A DNA stretch of 64,000 nt from Kaistella carnis (lineage in GTDB: Bacteria > Bacteroidota > Bacteroidia > Flavobacteriales > Weeksellaceae), in assembly GCF_003860585.1 (NCBI RefSeq), contig NZ_CP034159.1, forward strand, positions 2,294,001-2,358,000, in the 5' to 3' direction. Shown in pieces: positions 26,519 through 33,615 of the stretch. Both the position numbers and the translations under genes were made by a program. How positions within the stretch are numbered: the stretch's first letter is position 1; each line of letters opens with the position of its first letter. The notes beneath the pieces were generated by a model. That model saw only the letters and a program-made list of their open reading frames with translations, did not search any database and had not been told where the DNA came from.

Positions 26519-27619
26519 TTAACTATCACTATCCTTCTGGAGAATACTAATACCCTTAAAAGAGCTTCCGTGGCTCTCTCCATCTATAATATAATGCTTT
26601 GCAAATTCATAATCCATCAATTTTAGAAATGCAGATTTAACCCTTGAAATATGAGTGTAAATTGCCTTGGTCTCTACATTGACAATATCCTCAACACTTT
26701 TATTGATTTTATCTAGATCAGATAAAGGTGATATTTTTAAATAGATCTCAAAAAGAATGTTCTTGAATCTTTTAAGATCATTGAGATCTATTCCTTTAGG
26801 ATTCGAATAGAATAAGATATAAACTGATTTCGTCAGGTGACTCATTTTCACTTCAAGGTTATTGAAAGATGGTAATGTGATACTATAATTTGAATCTATA
26901 TGAATTTGACTAACAGTATTAAGATTAATTTCTGTGTGCTCCGAAAGTAATTCTTGCAAAACAGGTAACACCAAAAGTAATTGTCCAGACTTTTTTAACT
27001 GTTTTAGCTGTGTTTCAATTTGGTTGATTTTATCTTTAGTTTCCTGATCCACATTTTCAAGAATATAATTTATTGAACCAAAAGCATCTCTGGCATGACT
27101 TTCTGCAACTGCCTGATTACGGAGATACATTATAAGGTTTTCTACAATAGTGCCATCCTTATGAAAGAAGTTGATATGATCAACACCTAGCACATATAAA
27201 TTATGATTACTACTAATGATAAATCCTGTTCTTGATAGTCCCTTATATCCAATACTCTTTAAGATTCTTCCGTACAGCTCCTTACAAGGTAAAGAAGCTG
27301 TTCTCTTTAATCCAATATCCAAAGCCTCATGTAAACTGCTAAGCCTTGGTAAATAGTATTCATAAGTTTCTACTGGGTTAGAAAGATTAACCTCCTTTGG
27401 AAGAAAGATAAAACTCTTGTTAGTAAATTTAAATGCTTCGATGATGTTATCATAATTGTGTTCCAAATATTCTACAGTACTAATAGTTTCATCTAGATCA
27501 AAGAAGAAGCAGGCATTTTTAGGAAATGCAAACATATTCATGTGTCCAGTTGTATAACTGTATTCTAAAATCTCATACTGTAATCCAAAAGCTGTTGCGA
27601 ACTTTCCTAAATCTTTCAA
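26519..27619 (-). CDS. Unknown protein with a Bacteroidota-type C-terminal domain
   Basis: The 366-residue soluble protein has an N-terminal ~200 residues unlike anything I know, with DLDETISTVEYLEHNYDN, and a C-terminal ~150 residues (LTKSVYILFYSNPKGIDL..., ending with SRVKSAFLKLMD...AKHYIIDGE). That tail resembles a recurrent Bacteroidota domain of unknown function with the pattern LxxxxYILFLxHPxGI...SRIKxAF...YYIxG. No catalytic motif is visible. It is transcribed alone. Confidence 0.55.
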   Translation of the reverse strand: MKDLGKFATAFGLQYEILEYSYTTGHMNMFAFPKNACFFFDLDETISTVEYLEHNYDNIIEAFKFTNKSFIFLPKEVNLSNPVETYEYYLPRLSSLHEALDIGLKRTASLPCKELYGRILKSIGYKGLSRTGFIISSNHNLYVLGVDHINFFHKDGTIVENLIMYLRNQAVAESHARDAFGSINYILENVDQETKDKINQIETQLKQLKKSGQLLLVLPVLQELLSEHTEINLNTVSQIHIDSNYSITLPSFNNLEVKMSHLTKSVYILFYSNPKGIDLNDLKRFKNILFEIYLKISPLSDLDKINKSVEDIVNVETKAIYTHISRVKSAFLKLMDYEFAKHYIIDGESHGSSFKGISILQKDSDS

Positions 27620-28027
27620 GTAATATTTTTTTCAAAGATAATTAAGATTTGGCTATTAGTTACTTGAAGCTAAAATCCCCCATACACCCCAAAATACATC
27701 CCTCATACATTCCCCATAAACACGTAAAAACCGCATCAAAACTCCGCTATATAGAATAGATCAGAAAAAGTATAGTTAAAGACTCAAATAAACTAGCCAC
27801 TCCTTCATATAACTATTCACAAAAAAGCTATAGTATATATGTAGTATAATTTATTTTATAACTACAATCATAGAGATTTACTACATATTCAACTCCTTCA
27901 CACCTGCGTAATAAACAAATGACAAAGTACCTAAAACACCTTGGGATATTAGCGTTATAACTATATTCCAAAATAATATTCATTTACAACTAGCTAATAC
28001 TAATTGTATAGCACTTTGTCACTTTTA
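27620..28027. other. 408-bp AT-rich non-coding stretch inside the island
   Basis: No gene is seen. It contains a C-rich stretch on the plus strand (several CATACA/CCCC-containing short repeats around 27670-27720), many TATA-rich steps, and a 9-bp inverted repeat TGACAAAGT / ACTTTGTCA (27920-27928 and 28013-28021) enclosing 84 nt next to the radC-like stop codon. It could hold a replication origin or an RNA, but nothing is decisive. Confidence 0.35.
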
Positions 28028-28474
28028 TTATAGAAGTCCTTCATCTGCAAAACTGTAATAATCAGACTTCGTAATGATCAAATGATCTAGTAAAACTATG
28101 TTCATTATGTCACATGCAGATTTTAATCTTTCTGTTATTGCTAGATCTGCTTTACTAGGTTTAGTATTACCGGAAGGATGGTTATGTATTAGAATAATAC
28201 CTGTAGAAAGAGTTTTCAATGCTACAGATAGAATAATCCTGATATCAACCTCACAGCTATTTAGTCCTCCCTTTGCTAGAGGATAAACTCCTAATACTTT
28301 GTTACTTCTATTGAGTAGTAATATTTTGACTTCCTCTTGCATCTCTAAGGTTTTTTTACACCACCCTTCTAACAATAATTCAAAAGATGATTTGCTATCA
28401 TTAATCTGAAAATTATTAAGGATACTTGGATAATATGAAACCTGAATCTCTGCTACGTTGTTTATTGTATTCAT
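28028..28474 (-). CDS. RadC-like JAMM/MPN domain protein
   Basis: The family has a Zn-dependent JAMM fold; RadC proteins are frequent on mobile elements and linked to DNA repair or recombination, but the biochemical role is not settled. The 148-residue product shows the metal site ILIHNHPSGNTKPSKADLA (HxHPSG...D) and a C-terminal LLDHLIIT. An open frame extends 25 codons upstream but begins within a hydrophobic non-homologous stretch, so the ATG at 28474 is preferred. It lacks the N-terminal helix-hairpin-helix of chromosomal RadC, as mobile-element copies often do. Confidence 0.85.
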   Translation of the reverse strand: MNTINNVAEIQVSYYPSILNNFQINDSKSSFELLLEGWCKKTLEMQEEVKILLLNRSNKVLGVYPLAKGGLNSCEVDIRIILSVALKTLSTGIILIHNHPSGNTKPSKADLAITERLKSACDIMNIVLLDHLIITKSDYYSFADEGLL

Positions 28475-28571
28475 GCTAAAAAATATAATTAGGTGGGAAA
28501 TAACTACATGATATAAGTTGTTGGCAACTACCAACACACCAAAATTCAAAAATGTAGATTGATTAAATTAA

Positions 28572-28630
28572 TAAAAGTGTCCAAAATCGGTATTACTTAT
28601 ATATACCTGTGCGGAAAATGGACACTTTTA
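28572..28630. repeat. Stem-loop element, copy 1
   Basis: The arms TAAAAGTGTCCA and TGGACACTTTTA enclose a 35-nt loop that begins with an AATCGGTAT-containing segment and can form an inner GGTAT/ATACC stem. The same arms, loop length and TCGGTAT segment recur at 40660-40716, in the same orientation. Confidence 0.75.
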
Positions 28631-28641
28631 ATGAAAAAGAT

Positions 28642-28697
28642 AAAATCCAGTGAGAATTAGTTAGTCTAATTATAGACTGTCATGTTCACTGGATTTT
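28642..28697 (-). terminator. Nested hairpin after the OB-fold-like gene
   Basis: A perfect 12-bp outer stem (AAAATCCAGTGA / TCACTGGATTTT) encloses a perfect inner hairpin AGTCTA-ATTA-TAGACT. It starts about 10 bp after the stop of the 117-residue gene and ends in a T-run on the minus strand, so a terminator role is plausible. Confidence 0.6.
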
Positions 28698-28706
28698 CCA
28701 TTGTGT

Positions 28707-29060
28707 TTACAGCTCAAATGCTGATTCTAGTTCCATTGCCAAAACCTCTTCATCATTTTCTACACCCTCTGGTAGATATACATGTCTATGATTTAGAGTA
28801 ACCTCTTCACCTGTTTCACGGATTGTGTATTGGTAAGGTTCTGTAGACATCTTAGTAATCTTCCCTGGCATTTGAGTACCTATTAGTGCTTTGCACGTTC
28901 CTTCATCAAACGTAGTTGATAAGGTAGCCTTTTTAGCAGTTGCATAATACTGATTGGTAGTTTTGGATTGTACCATCTCTAGTCCACCCTGAACTTCTAG
29001 AAGATAAAATTCTGTACCATCTTCTTTAGTACGTGTCTTGTAATTGATAATTGTAACCAT
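28707..29060 (-). CDS. Unknown 117-residue protein, possibly OB-fold
   Basis: The predicted soluble protein is rich in beta-strand-forming residues (FYLLEVQGGLEMV, YYATAKKATLSTTF, YQYTIRETGEEVTLNHRHVYL) and has an acidic C-terminal tail (ENDEEVLAMELESAFEL) reminiscent of single-strand DNA-binding proteins. No family is firmly recognised. Its place beside RadC-like, SRAP and RecA-like genes fits a role in single-stranded DNA handling, which is an inference. Confidence 0.5.
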   Translation of the reverse strand: MVTIINYKTRTKEDGTEFYLLEVQGGLEMVQSKTTNQYYATAKKATLSTTFDEGTCKALIGTQMPGKITKMSTEPYQYTIRETGEEVTLNHRHVYLPEGVENDEEVLAMELESAFEL

Positions 29061-29362
29061 TGCTTTAAGTTTTTGAGTTAGAAAAACCTTAAAAGAACAA
29101 GTTCACTTCTACACATTAATTTTTGCTTTCACCTAAAATTTAATCTGCCTGAAATTTTCTGATTCTGTATAAAGGTGGCGGGGGTATTTCCCCATCCAAA
29201 AACAGGTGGGGGTACATGTTGAGGGGGAGCTGCGTGCGAGTAAGTGGTGTGTAATTTTTTTTTTTAATTTTTTAACTACGCACAAATCCTAACTGACTAA
29301 TTGATACAAATTATAGCAATATGCCTTTGCTAGTTAGTACAAATCTTATCTACTTTTGACCA
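29061..29362. other. 302-bp non-coding stretch with three G5 runs
   Basis: In an otherwise AT-rich island, 29174-29227 on the plus strand contains GGTGG and three runs of five G (29180-29184, 29208-29212, 29223-29227), plus a GGGGTATTTCCCC hairpin, followed by a T12 tract. A G-quadruplex or an origin/nick-site role can be imagined. No iterons are seen. Confidence 0.4.
29351..29358 (+). promoter_or_regulatory. -7 box directly before the 93-residue gene
   Basis: TACTTTTG matches TAnnTTTG and ends 4 nt before the ATG, a third case in this window where the mRNA would start at or near the start codon. Confidence 0.45.
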
Positions 29363-29644
29363 ATGAAACTACAAGCTAGAATTAAAGAAGCTGTTGATAT
29401 GAAGAATGGCACTGCACCACAATCTGTAATAGTTGAATTTTTTGGAGATAAGGAAAAGCAACTTTTTGAAGTGCTATTCTATGACTTAGATCCTTATAGG
29501 GAAGGAATAAGAAAATGGGATATTTGGGAACTCACAATTAAATGGAAAAGTGAAGTCTTTACAGATGAGAAAATTGGAAAGAAGTCTTATTTCACTTATT
29601 TAATATGTTCAAAAGCAAAGCCTGTAGTACAGATGCAAAAATGA
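29363..29644 (+). CDS. Unknown 93-residue protein, faint DUF3127-like character
   Basis: The small soluble protein contains VIVEFFGDKEKQLFEVLFYDL followed by IWELTIKWKSEVF, a strand pattern slightly like DUF3127 (a predicted single-strand-binding fold in Bacteroidota). The resemblance is weak. A good -7 box supports real expression. It is convergent with the SRAP gene. Confidence 0.5.
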   Translation: MKLQARIKEAVDMKNGTAPQSVIVEFFGDKEKQLFEVLFYDLDPYREGIRKWDIWELTIKWKSEVFTDEKIGKKSYFTYLICSKAKPVVQMQK

Positions 29645-29686
29645 CTTTTATTCATTATTCTATCCCAAATAGATTACTTATAAGAA

Positions 29687-30334
29687 CTAAAAAAGTGTTG
29701 TTGGATTTCCCGCATCTAAATTTAAAGCAACTAATTGGGGGTTGTAATGAGGAAAAGCAAAGTCATCTACTGGTCTATCAGATAGCCAGGCTTCTTCTGC
29801 TTCCTTTGATAGGATTAAGGGCATTCTGTCCTTTGTATTGTGGATTTCAGACATTAGTTCGTTGGCATTTGAAGTCACAATAGAAAAGCTGGTAAGAGTT
29901 TCATTAGTGTCCTTATCAGTCCATATATTGTAGATTCCTCCTAGTGCAAAAGGTTCATTACCATTATCTAATTGAATGAAATATTTCTCCTTATTCTTGC
30001 CTTTAGAATCCAACCATTTCCACTCATAGAAACCATTGACTAAAACTAAGCATCTATTAGAAACTGAATTTTTAAAACTTGGTTTTTCTGTGAGAGTATC
30101 AATCCTCGCATTCAAAGTCATCTTTTGAATATCTCTATTCTTTGCCCAAAAAGGTATCAAACCCCAATCTCCCAATATTGCTTCATCAGGGTTTTCATCC
30201 ATAATGATTGGTGTTTTTGGAAAAGAAAAGCCATTGAGAAAACCAGATCCTTTAAAGTCCGGAGCATTATACTCAACTCCAAAGGAATCCTTTATTTCTT
30301 TTTTGGTTAGATTGTTTGAAATATAGTAACACAT
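29687..30334 (-). CDS. SRAP-domain protein (HMCES/YedK family)
   Basis: SRAP proteins form a stable thiazolidine cross-link to abasic sites in single-stranded DNA, shielding them during replication. The 215-residue product has the catalytic Cys2 after the initiator Met (MCYYISN), the asparagine in LNARIDT, the glutamate in GFYEWKWL and the histidine in EIHNTKDRMPLIL, all four conserved residues of the family. It is full length and so probably active. SRAP genes are common on phages and islands. Confidence 0.9.
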   Translation of the reverse strand: MCYYISNNLTKKEIKDSFGVEYNAPDFKGSGFLNGFSFPKTPIIMDENPDEAILGDWGLIPFWAKNRDIQKMTLNARIDTLTEKPSFKNSVSNRCLVLVNGFYEWKWLDSKGKNKEKYFIQLDNGNEPFALGGIYNIWTDKDTNETLTSFSIVTSNANELMSEIHNTKDRMPLILSKEAEEAWLSDRPVDDFAFPHYNPQLVALNLDAGNPTTLF

Positions 30335-30354
30335 AATTGTTTTTTAACTTTATC

Positions 30355-30711
30355 TTAAAATTTTACACCTTTCTCCCCATGTTCAAATATTTCACGATGG
30401 ATATCATTAATTTGGGGAACTCTGAGCTTAGCTATTTTATATGCCTTTTGAAGCAGTGTAAATATCTCGGGATCACTTGCTGATGCCTTGTAAACATAAA
30501 GGTTTCTTCGGTCTAGATTACTGAAATATTCTTCATCAAAATTGATTATGGTATTTGCAGAATCAGTCCATTTAGTTATAAAATACCCTTCAAACTCGAT
30601 GCCTCTTTTACTAGCTTCATCATGCAATAGCCCAAAGACACTTTCTAAATAGTAATCAATGTTTTGAGGTTCGTCATAAAACAACTTCTGAAAAAGAATT
30701 TCTATGTTCAT
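30355..30711 (-). CDS. Unknown 118-residue island protein
   Basis: No family is recognised. The soluble acidic protein has MNIEILFQKLFYDEPQNIDYY at the start and an aromatic-rich middle. It lies 20 bp upstream of the SRAP gene on the same strand, probably in one transcript, and diverges from the methyltransferase operon. Confidence 0.5.
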   Translation of the reverse strand: MNIEILFQKLFYDEPQNIDYYLESVFGLLHDEASKRGIEFEGYFITKWTDSANTIINFDEEYFSNLDRRNLYVYKASASDPEIFTLLQKAYKIAKLRVPQINDIHREIFEHGEKGVKF

Positions 30712-30798
30712 ATTTGAACTAAATATTTGTATTAAACGACTTACTGTAATTGAAAATTTATTGGGTCAAATTTATAATTTAAACTTAATAAAATTAAC

Positions 30799-30806
30799 TA
30801 TTTTTG
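30799..30806 (+). promoter_or_regulatory. -7 box of the restriction operon promoter
   Basis: TATTTTTG matches TAnnTTTG and ends 18 bp before the ATG at 30825. An earlier in-frame ATG at 30804 lies inside this box, so the later start is more likely. Confidence 0.45.
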
Positions 30807-30824
30807 TTAAAACTCATATTTAGA

Positions 30825-32402
30825 ATGCCCACATTACATTGGATTGGAAAAGACAAAGTCATTAATCATCACCAAGATGTTCCTTACAGAATTTTAGAGA
30901 AGCAATACACCTACAAAGATGGGCAAGAAAGTGATGCTCCTTCTGAGAACAAAATCATTCATGGAGATAACCTTGAAGCCTTAAAATCTTTGCTGCCTGA
31001 GTACGAAGGGAAAGTAAAGTGCATCTACATAGATCCACCTTATAACACAGGAAATGAGGGCTGGGTTTACAATGACAATGTGAATGATCCTAAACTTAAA
31101 AAATGGTTAGGACAAGTTGTAGGCAAAGAAAGTGAAGATTTATCTAGGCATGATAAGTGGCTCTGCATGATGTATCCTAGATTAAAACTTTTGCATAAGC
31201 TTTTAGCAGAAGATGGTGCTATTTTTATTTCTATTGATGACAATGAACAAGCCAATTTAAAGTTGATTTGCGATGAAATCTTTGGAGGTAGAAATTTTGT
31301 AACTGACTTAGTTTGGAGACACAGTGATAATAGTAATAATAATACTTTAAAGTTTTCAGAGGATTACAACCACACTTTGATTTACTCAAAAAAAGATGAC
31401 TGGAAACCAAATTTTTTAAATGATGTTGACAAGAGAAAACATTTTAAAAACCCTGATAATGATCCCAAAGGTCCATGGTTTGATGGAAATCCAGTTAATA
31501 ATCCAGGACTTAGGGTTAATCTTCAATACAACATTGAGACACCATCAGGTAAAATCATTAAACATCCTCCAAATGGTTGGAGGTGGTCAAAGGAAACCAT
31601 TGCTGAAAAATTAAGCACTGGAGAATTAAGATTTTCTCCAGATGAAAAAAGATTAATTAGAAGAACTTATTTGAATGAATCAGAGGGCTTGCCTCCATCA
31701 AATCTATGGATAGATTTAGAAAAAACCAGTCATACTAGAAGAGCAAAATATGACTTGAAAAGTATATTTCCTGAAGTTGCTACTACGAGTTTGTTCCCAA
31801 CTCCAAAAGCAACCAAATTCATTGAAAATATACTCAAAATAGCAACACTCCAGGATTCCATTATTTTAGACTCATTTGCAGGTTCAGGTACCACAGCACA
31901 TGCAGTTTTAAACCTCAACAAAGAAGATGGTGGCAATAGAAAGTTTATCCTCATAGAAATGGAAGACTATGCAGACACCATTACTGCTGAAAGAGTCAAG
32001 AGAGTCATCACTGGTTATGGTGAAGAGAAAAAAGCAGTTGAAGGTACTGGTGGAGATTTTAGTTATTATGTGTTAGGGAAACCTGTGTTTCTAGACAATG
32101 AAATGCTCAATGAGGAAATAGGCAAAGAAAAGATTGAAGAGTATGTGTGGTTCAGTGAGACCAAACTACCCTACCAAGCACAGCAAGAAAATTATTTATT
32201 GGGTACTAAAGACCAAACTGCTTATTATTTCTACTATGATCCAAACAGTATTACCACACTTGATGAAAGCTTTTTAAGAACCTTGAAGACCAAAGCTAGT
32301 CAGTACATCATCTATGCAGATAATTGCCTTTTGACAAAGGAACTGATGCAGAAGTACAATATAATCTTCAAAAAGATTCCAAGAGACATAACAAGATTTT
32401 AA
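30825..32402 (+). CDS. mod: Type III restriction system DNA methyltransferase (Mod)
   Basis: Mod recognises the target sequence and methylates adenine at N6 with S-adenosylmethionine. The 525-residue protein carries the catalytic DPPYNTG (about residues 70-76) ahead of the AdoMet site DSFAGSGTTAHA (about 350), the order found in beta-class type III enzymes. The variable region between them (about 130-330) is the expected target-recognition domain. The C-terminal ~120 residues would contact Res. It is first gene of a five-gene plus-strand operon, and the frame is intact. Confidence 0.93.
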   Translation: MPTLHWIGKDKVINHHQDVPYRILEKQYTYKDGQESDAPSENKIIHGDNLEALKSLLPEYEGKVKCIYIDPPYNTGNEGWVYNDNVNDPKLKKWLGQVVGKESEDLSRHDKWLCMMYPRLKLLHKLLAEDGAIFISIDDNEQANLKLICDEIFGGRNFVTDLVWRHSDNSNNNTLKFSEDYNHTLIYSKKDDWKPNFLNDVDKRKHFKNPDNDPKGPWFDGNPVNNPGLRVNLQYNIETPSGKIIKHPPNGWRWSKETIAEKLSTGELRFSPDEKRLIRRTYLNESEGLPPSNLWIDLEKTSHTRRAKYDLKSIFPEVATTSLFPTPKATKFIENILKIATLQDSIILDSFAGSGTTAHAVLNLNKEDGGNRKFILIEMEDYADTITAERVKRVITGYGEEKKAVEGTGGDFSYYVLGKPVFLDNEMLNEEIGKEKIEEYVWFSETKLPYQAQQENYLLGTKDQTAYYFYYDPNSITTLDESFLRTLKTKASQYIIYADNCLLTKELMQKYNIIFKKIPRDITRF

Positions 32403-32467
32403 CATACATAAGAAAGTGAAGAAAGATAGTTATATGACAAAGATGTAAACAAAATACTAAACAAGAG

Positions 32468-32539
32468 TGTGCACAACGAGTATGATATGCACAAGAAGAT
32501 GTAGTTTTGTGTGCACATACAATTGAATATACACAAGAA
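32468..32539 (+). promoter_or_regulatory. 42-bp tandem operator-like repeat before the Fic gene
   Basis: The palindrome TGTGCACA occurs at 32468-32475 and again at 32510-32517, exactly 42 bp apart. Each is followed at the same distance by ATATGCACAAGAA or ATATACACAAGAA (32485-32497, 32527-32539), also 42 bp apart. The second copy ends 2 bp before the Fic ATG. The spacing equals about four helical turns, which fits binding of two dimers on one face of the DNA. Confidence 0.6.
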
Positions 32540-32541
32540 AT

Positions 32542-33615
32542 ATGGAAAATGAATTTGATATTCCTCAGTTACCACCAAGAGTTGATGTTGAAACTGTTAA
32601 TATATTAAAAGCTCTAAATAGTGCTAGTAGAGCATTAGGAGAATTAAAAGGTGAGATTAAAAAGATCCCCAACTCTCAAATACTTATTGATACCATATCA
32701 TTACAAGAAGCAAAAGACAGTAATGAAGTAGAAAATATAGTAACAACTGATGACGAGCTTTATCAAGCATCTATAGAGCCAGATAATATTTCTAATGAAG
32801 CAAAGGAAGCAGTGAATTATGCTAAAGCTCTAAAACTTGGGTTTGAAATAATAAAATCCAAAGGAATTTTAAGCATCAATGACATCAAGAAGATTCAAGA
32901 AATTGTATCTCCTAATCACCCTGTTAGGAAGCTTCCAGGAACAGTTTTAAAAAACCCCAAAACCCAAGAAGTTGTTTTTACACCACCACAAAATCACACC
33001 CAAATTGTTTCCTTATTAAGCAATCTTGAAAAATATATCAATGACAAAGAATTTCATGATGTAGACAGTATCATAAAAATGGCAATTATCCATCATCAAT
33101 TTGAGAGCATTCACCCTTTTTATGATGGAAATGGTAGAACTGGCAGAATACTGAATGTTCTGTATTTAGTGCAACAAGGTCTTTTAGATATTCCTGTTCT
33201 GTACCTAAGTAGTTATGTAATAAAAAACAAATCAGATTATTACAGATTATTACAAGAAGTTAGAACCAAGCGCAGTTGGGAAGAGTGGATTATATGGATG
33301 TTAAAAGGAGTTGAAGCAACTGCAAAAGAGACCATCATTGTTGTTAATAAAATAAAAAACTTGATGGATGAGTATAAAATTAAAATAAGAGCCAATCACA
33401 AATTCTACAGTCATGATCTAATCAATACATTGTTTAAGCATCCTTACACTAAAATAGAATTTATGGAAAGAGAACTCAACATCCATAGAAATACAGCAAG
33501 TAGTTATCTAAATTCTTTAGTAAATGATGAAAATCAATTTTTAATTAAAATTAAGATCGGGAAAAGTTATTATTTTGTGAACCATAGACTATTAAATATT
33601 TTGAAAAGCAGATAA
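32542..33615 (+). CDS. Fic-family protein with winged helix (class II)
   Basis: Fic proteins attach AMP (or another nucleotide moiety) to hydroxyl groups of target proteins. The 357-residue product has a Fic_N-type region, the catalytic motif HPFYDGNGR (191-199) with His191, and an N-terminal inhibitory-helix motif SNEVEN (60-65, S..xE-N pattern), placing it in self-inhibited class II. The C-terminal ~90 residues look like a winged helix (MERELNIHRNTASSYLNSL). It sits between mod and res, its stop overlapping the res start by one base. It may modify Res, or regulate the operon through the upstream repeat. Confidence 0.9.
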   Translation: MENEFDIPQLPPRVDVETVNILKALNSASRALGELKGEIKKIPNSQILIDTISLQEAKDSNEVENIVTTDDELYQASIEPDNISNEAKEAVNYAKALKLGFEIIKSKGILSINDIKKIQEIVSPNHPVRKLPGTVLKNPKTQEVVFTPPQNHTQIVSLLSNLEKYINDKEFHDVDSIIKMAIIHHQFESIHPFYDGNGRTGRILNVLYLVQQGLLDIPVLYLSSYVIKNKSDYYRLLQEVRTKRSWEEWIIWMLKGVEATAKETIIVVNKIKNLMDEYKIKIRANHKFYSHDLINTLFKHPYTKIEFMERELNIHRNTASSYLNSLVNDENQFLIKIKIGKSYYFVNHRLLNILKSR

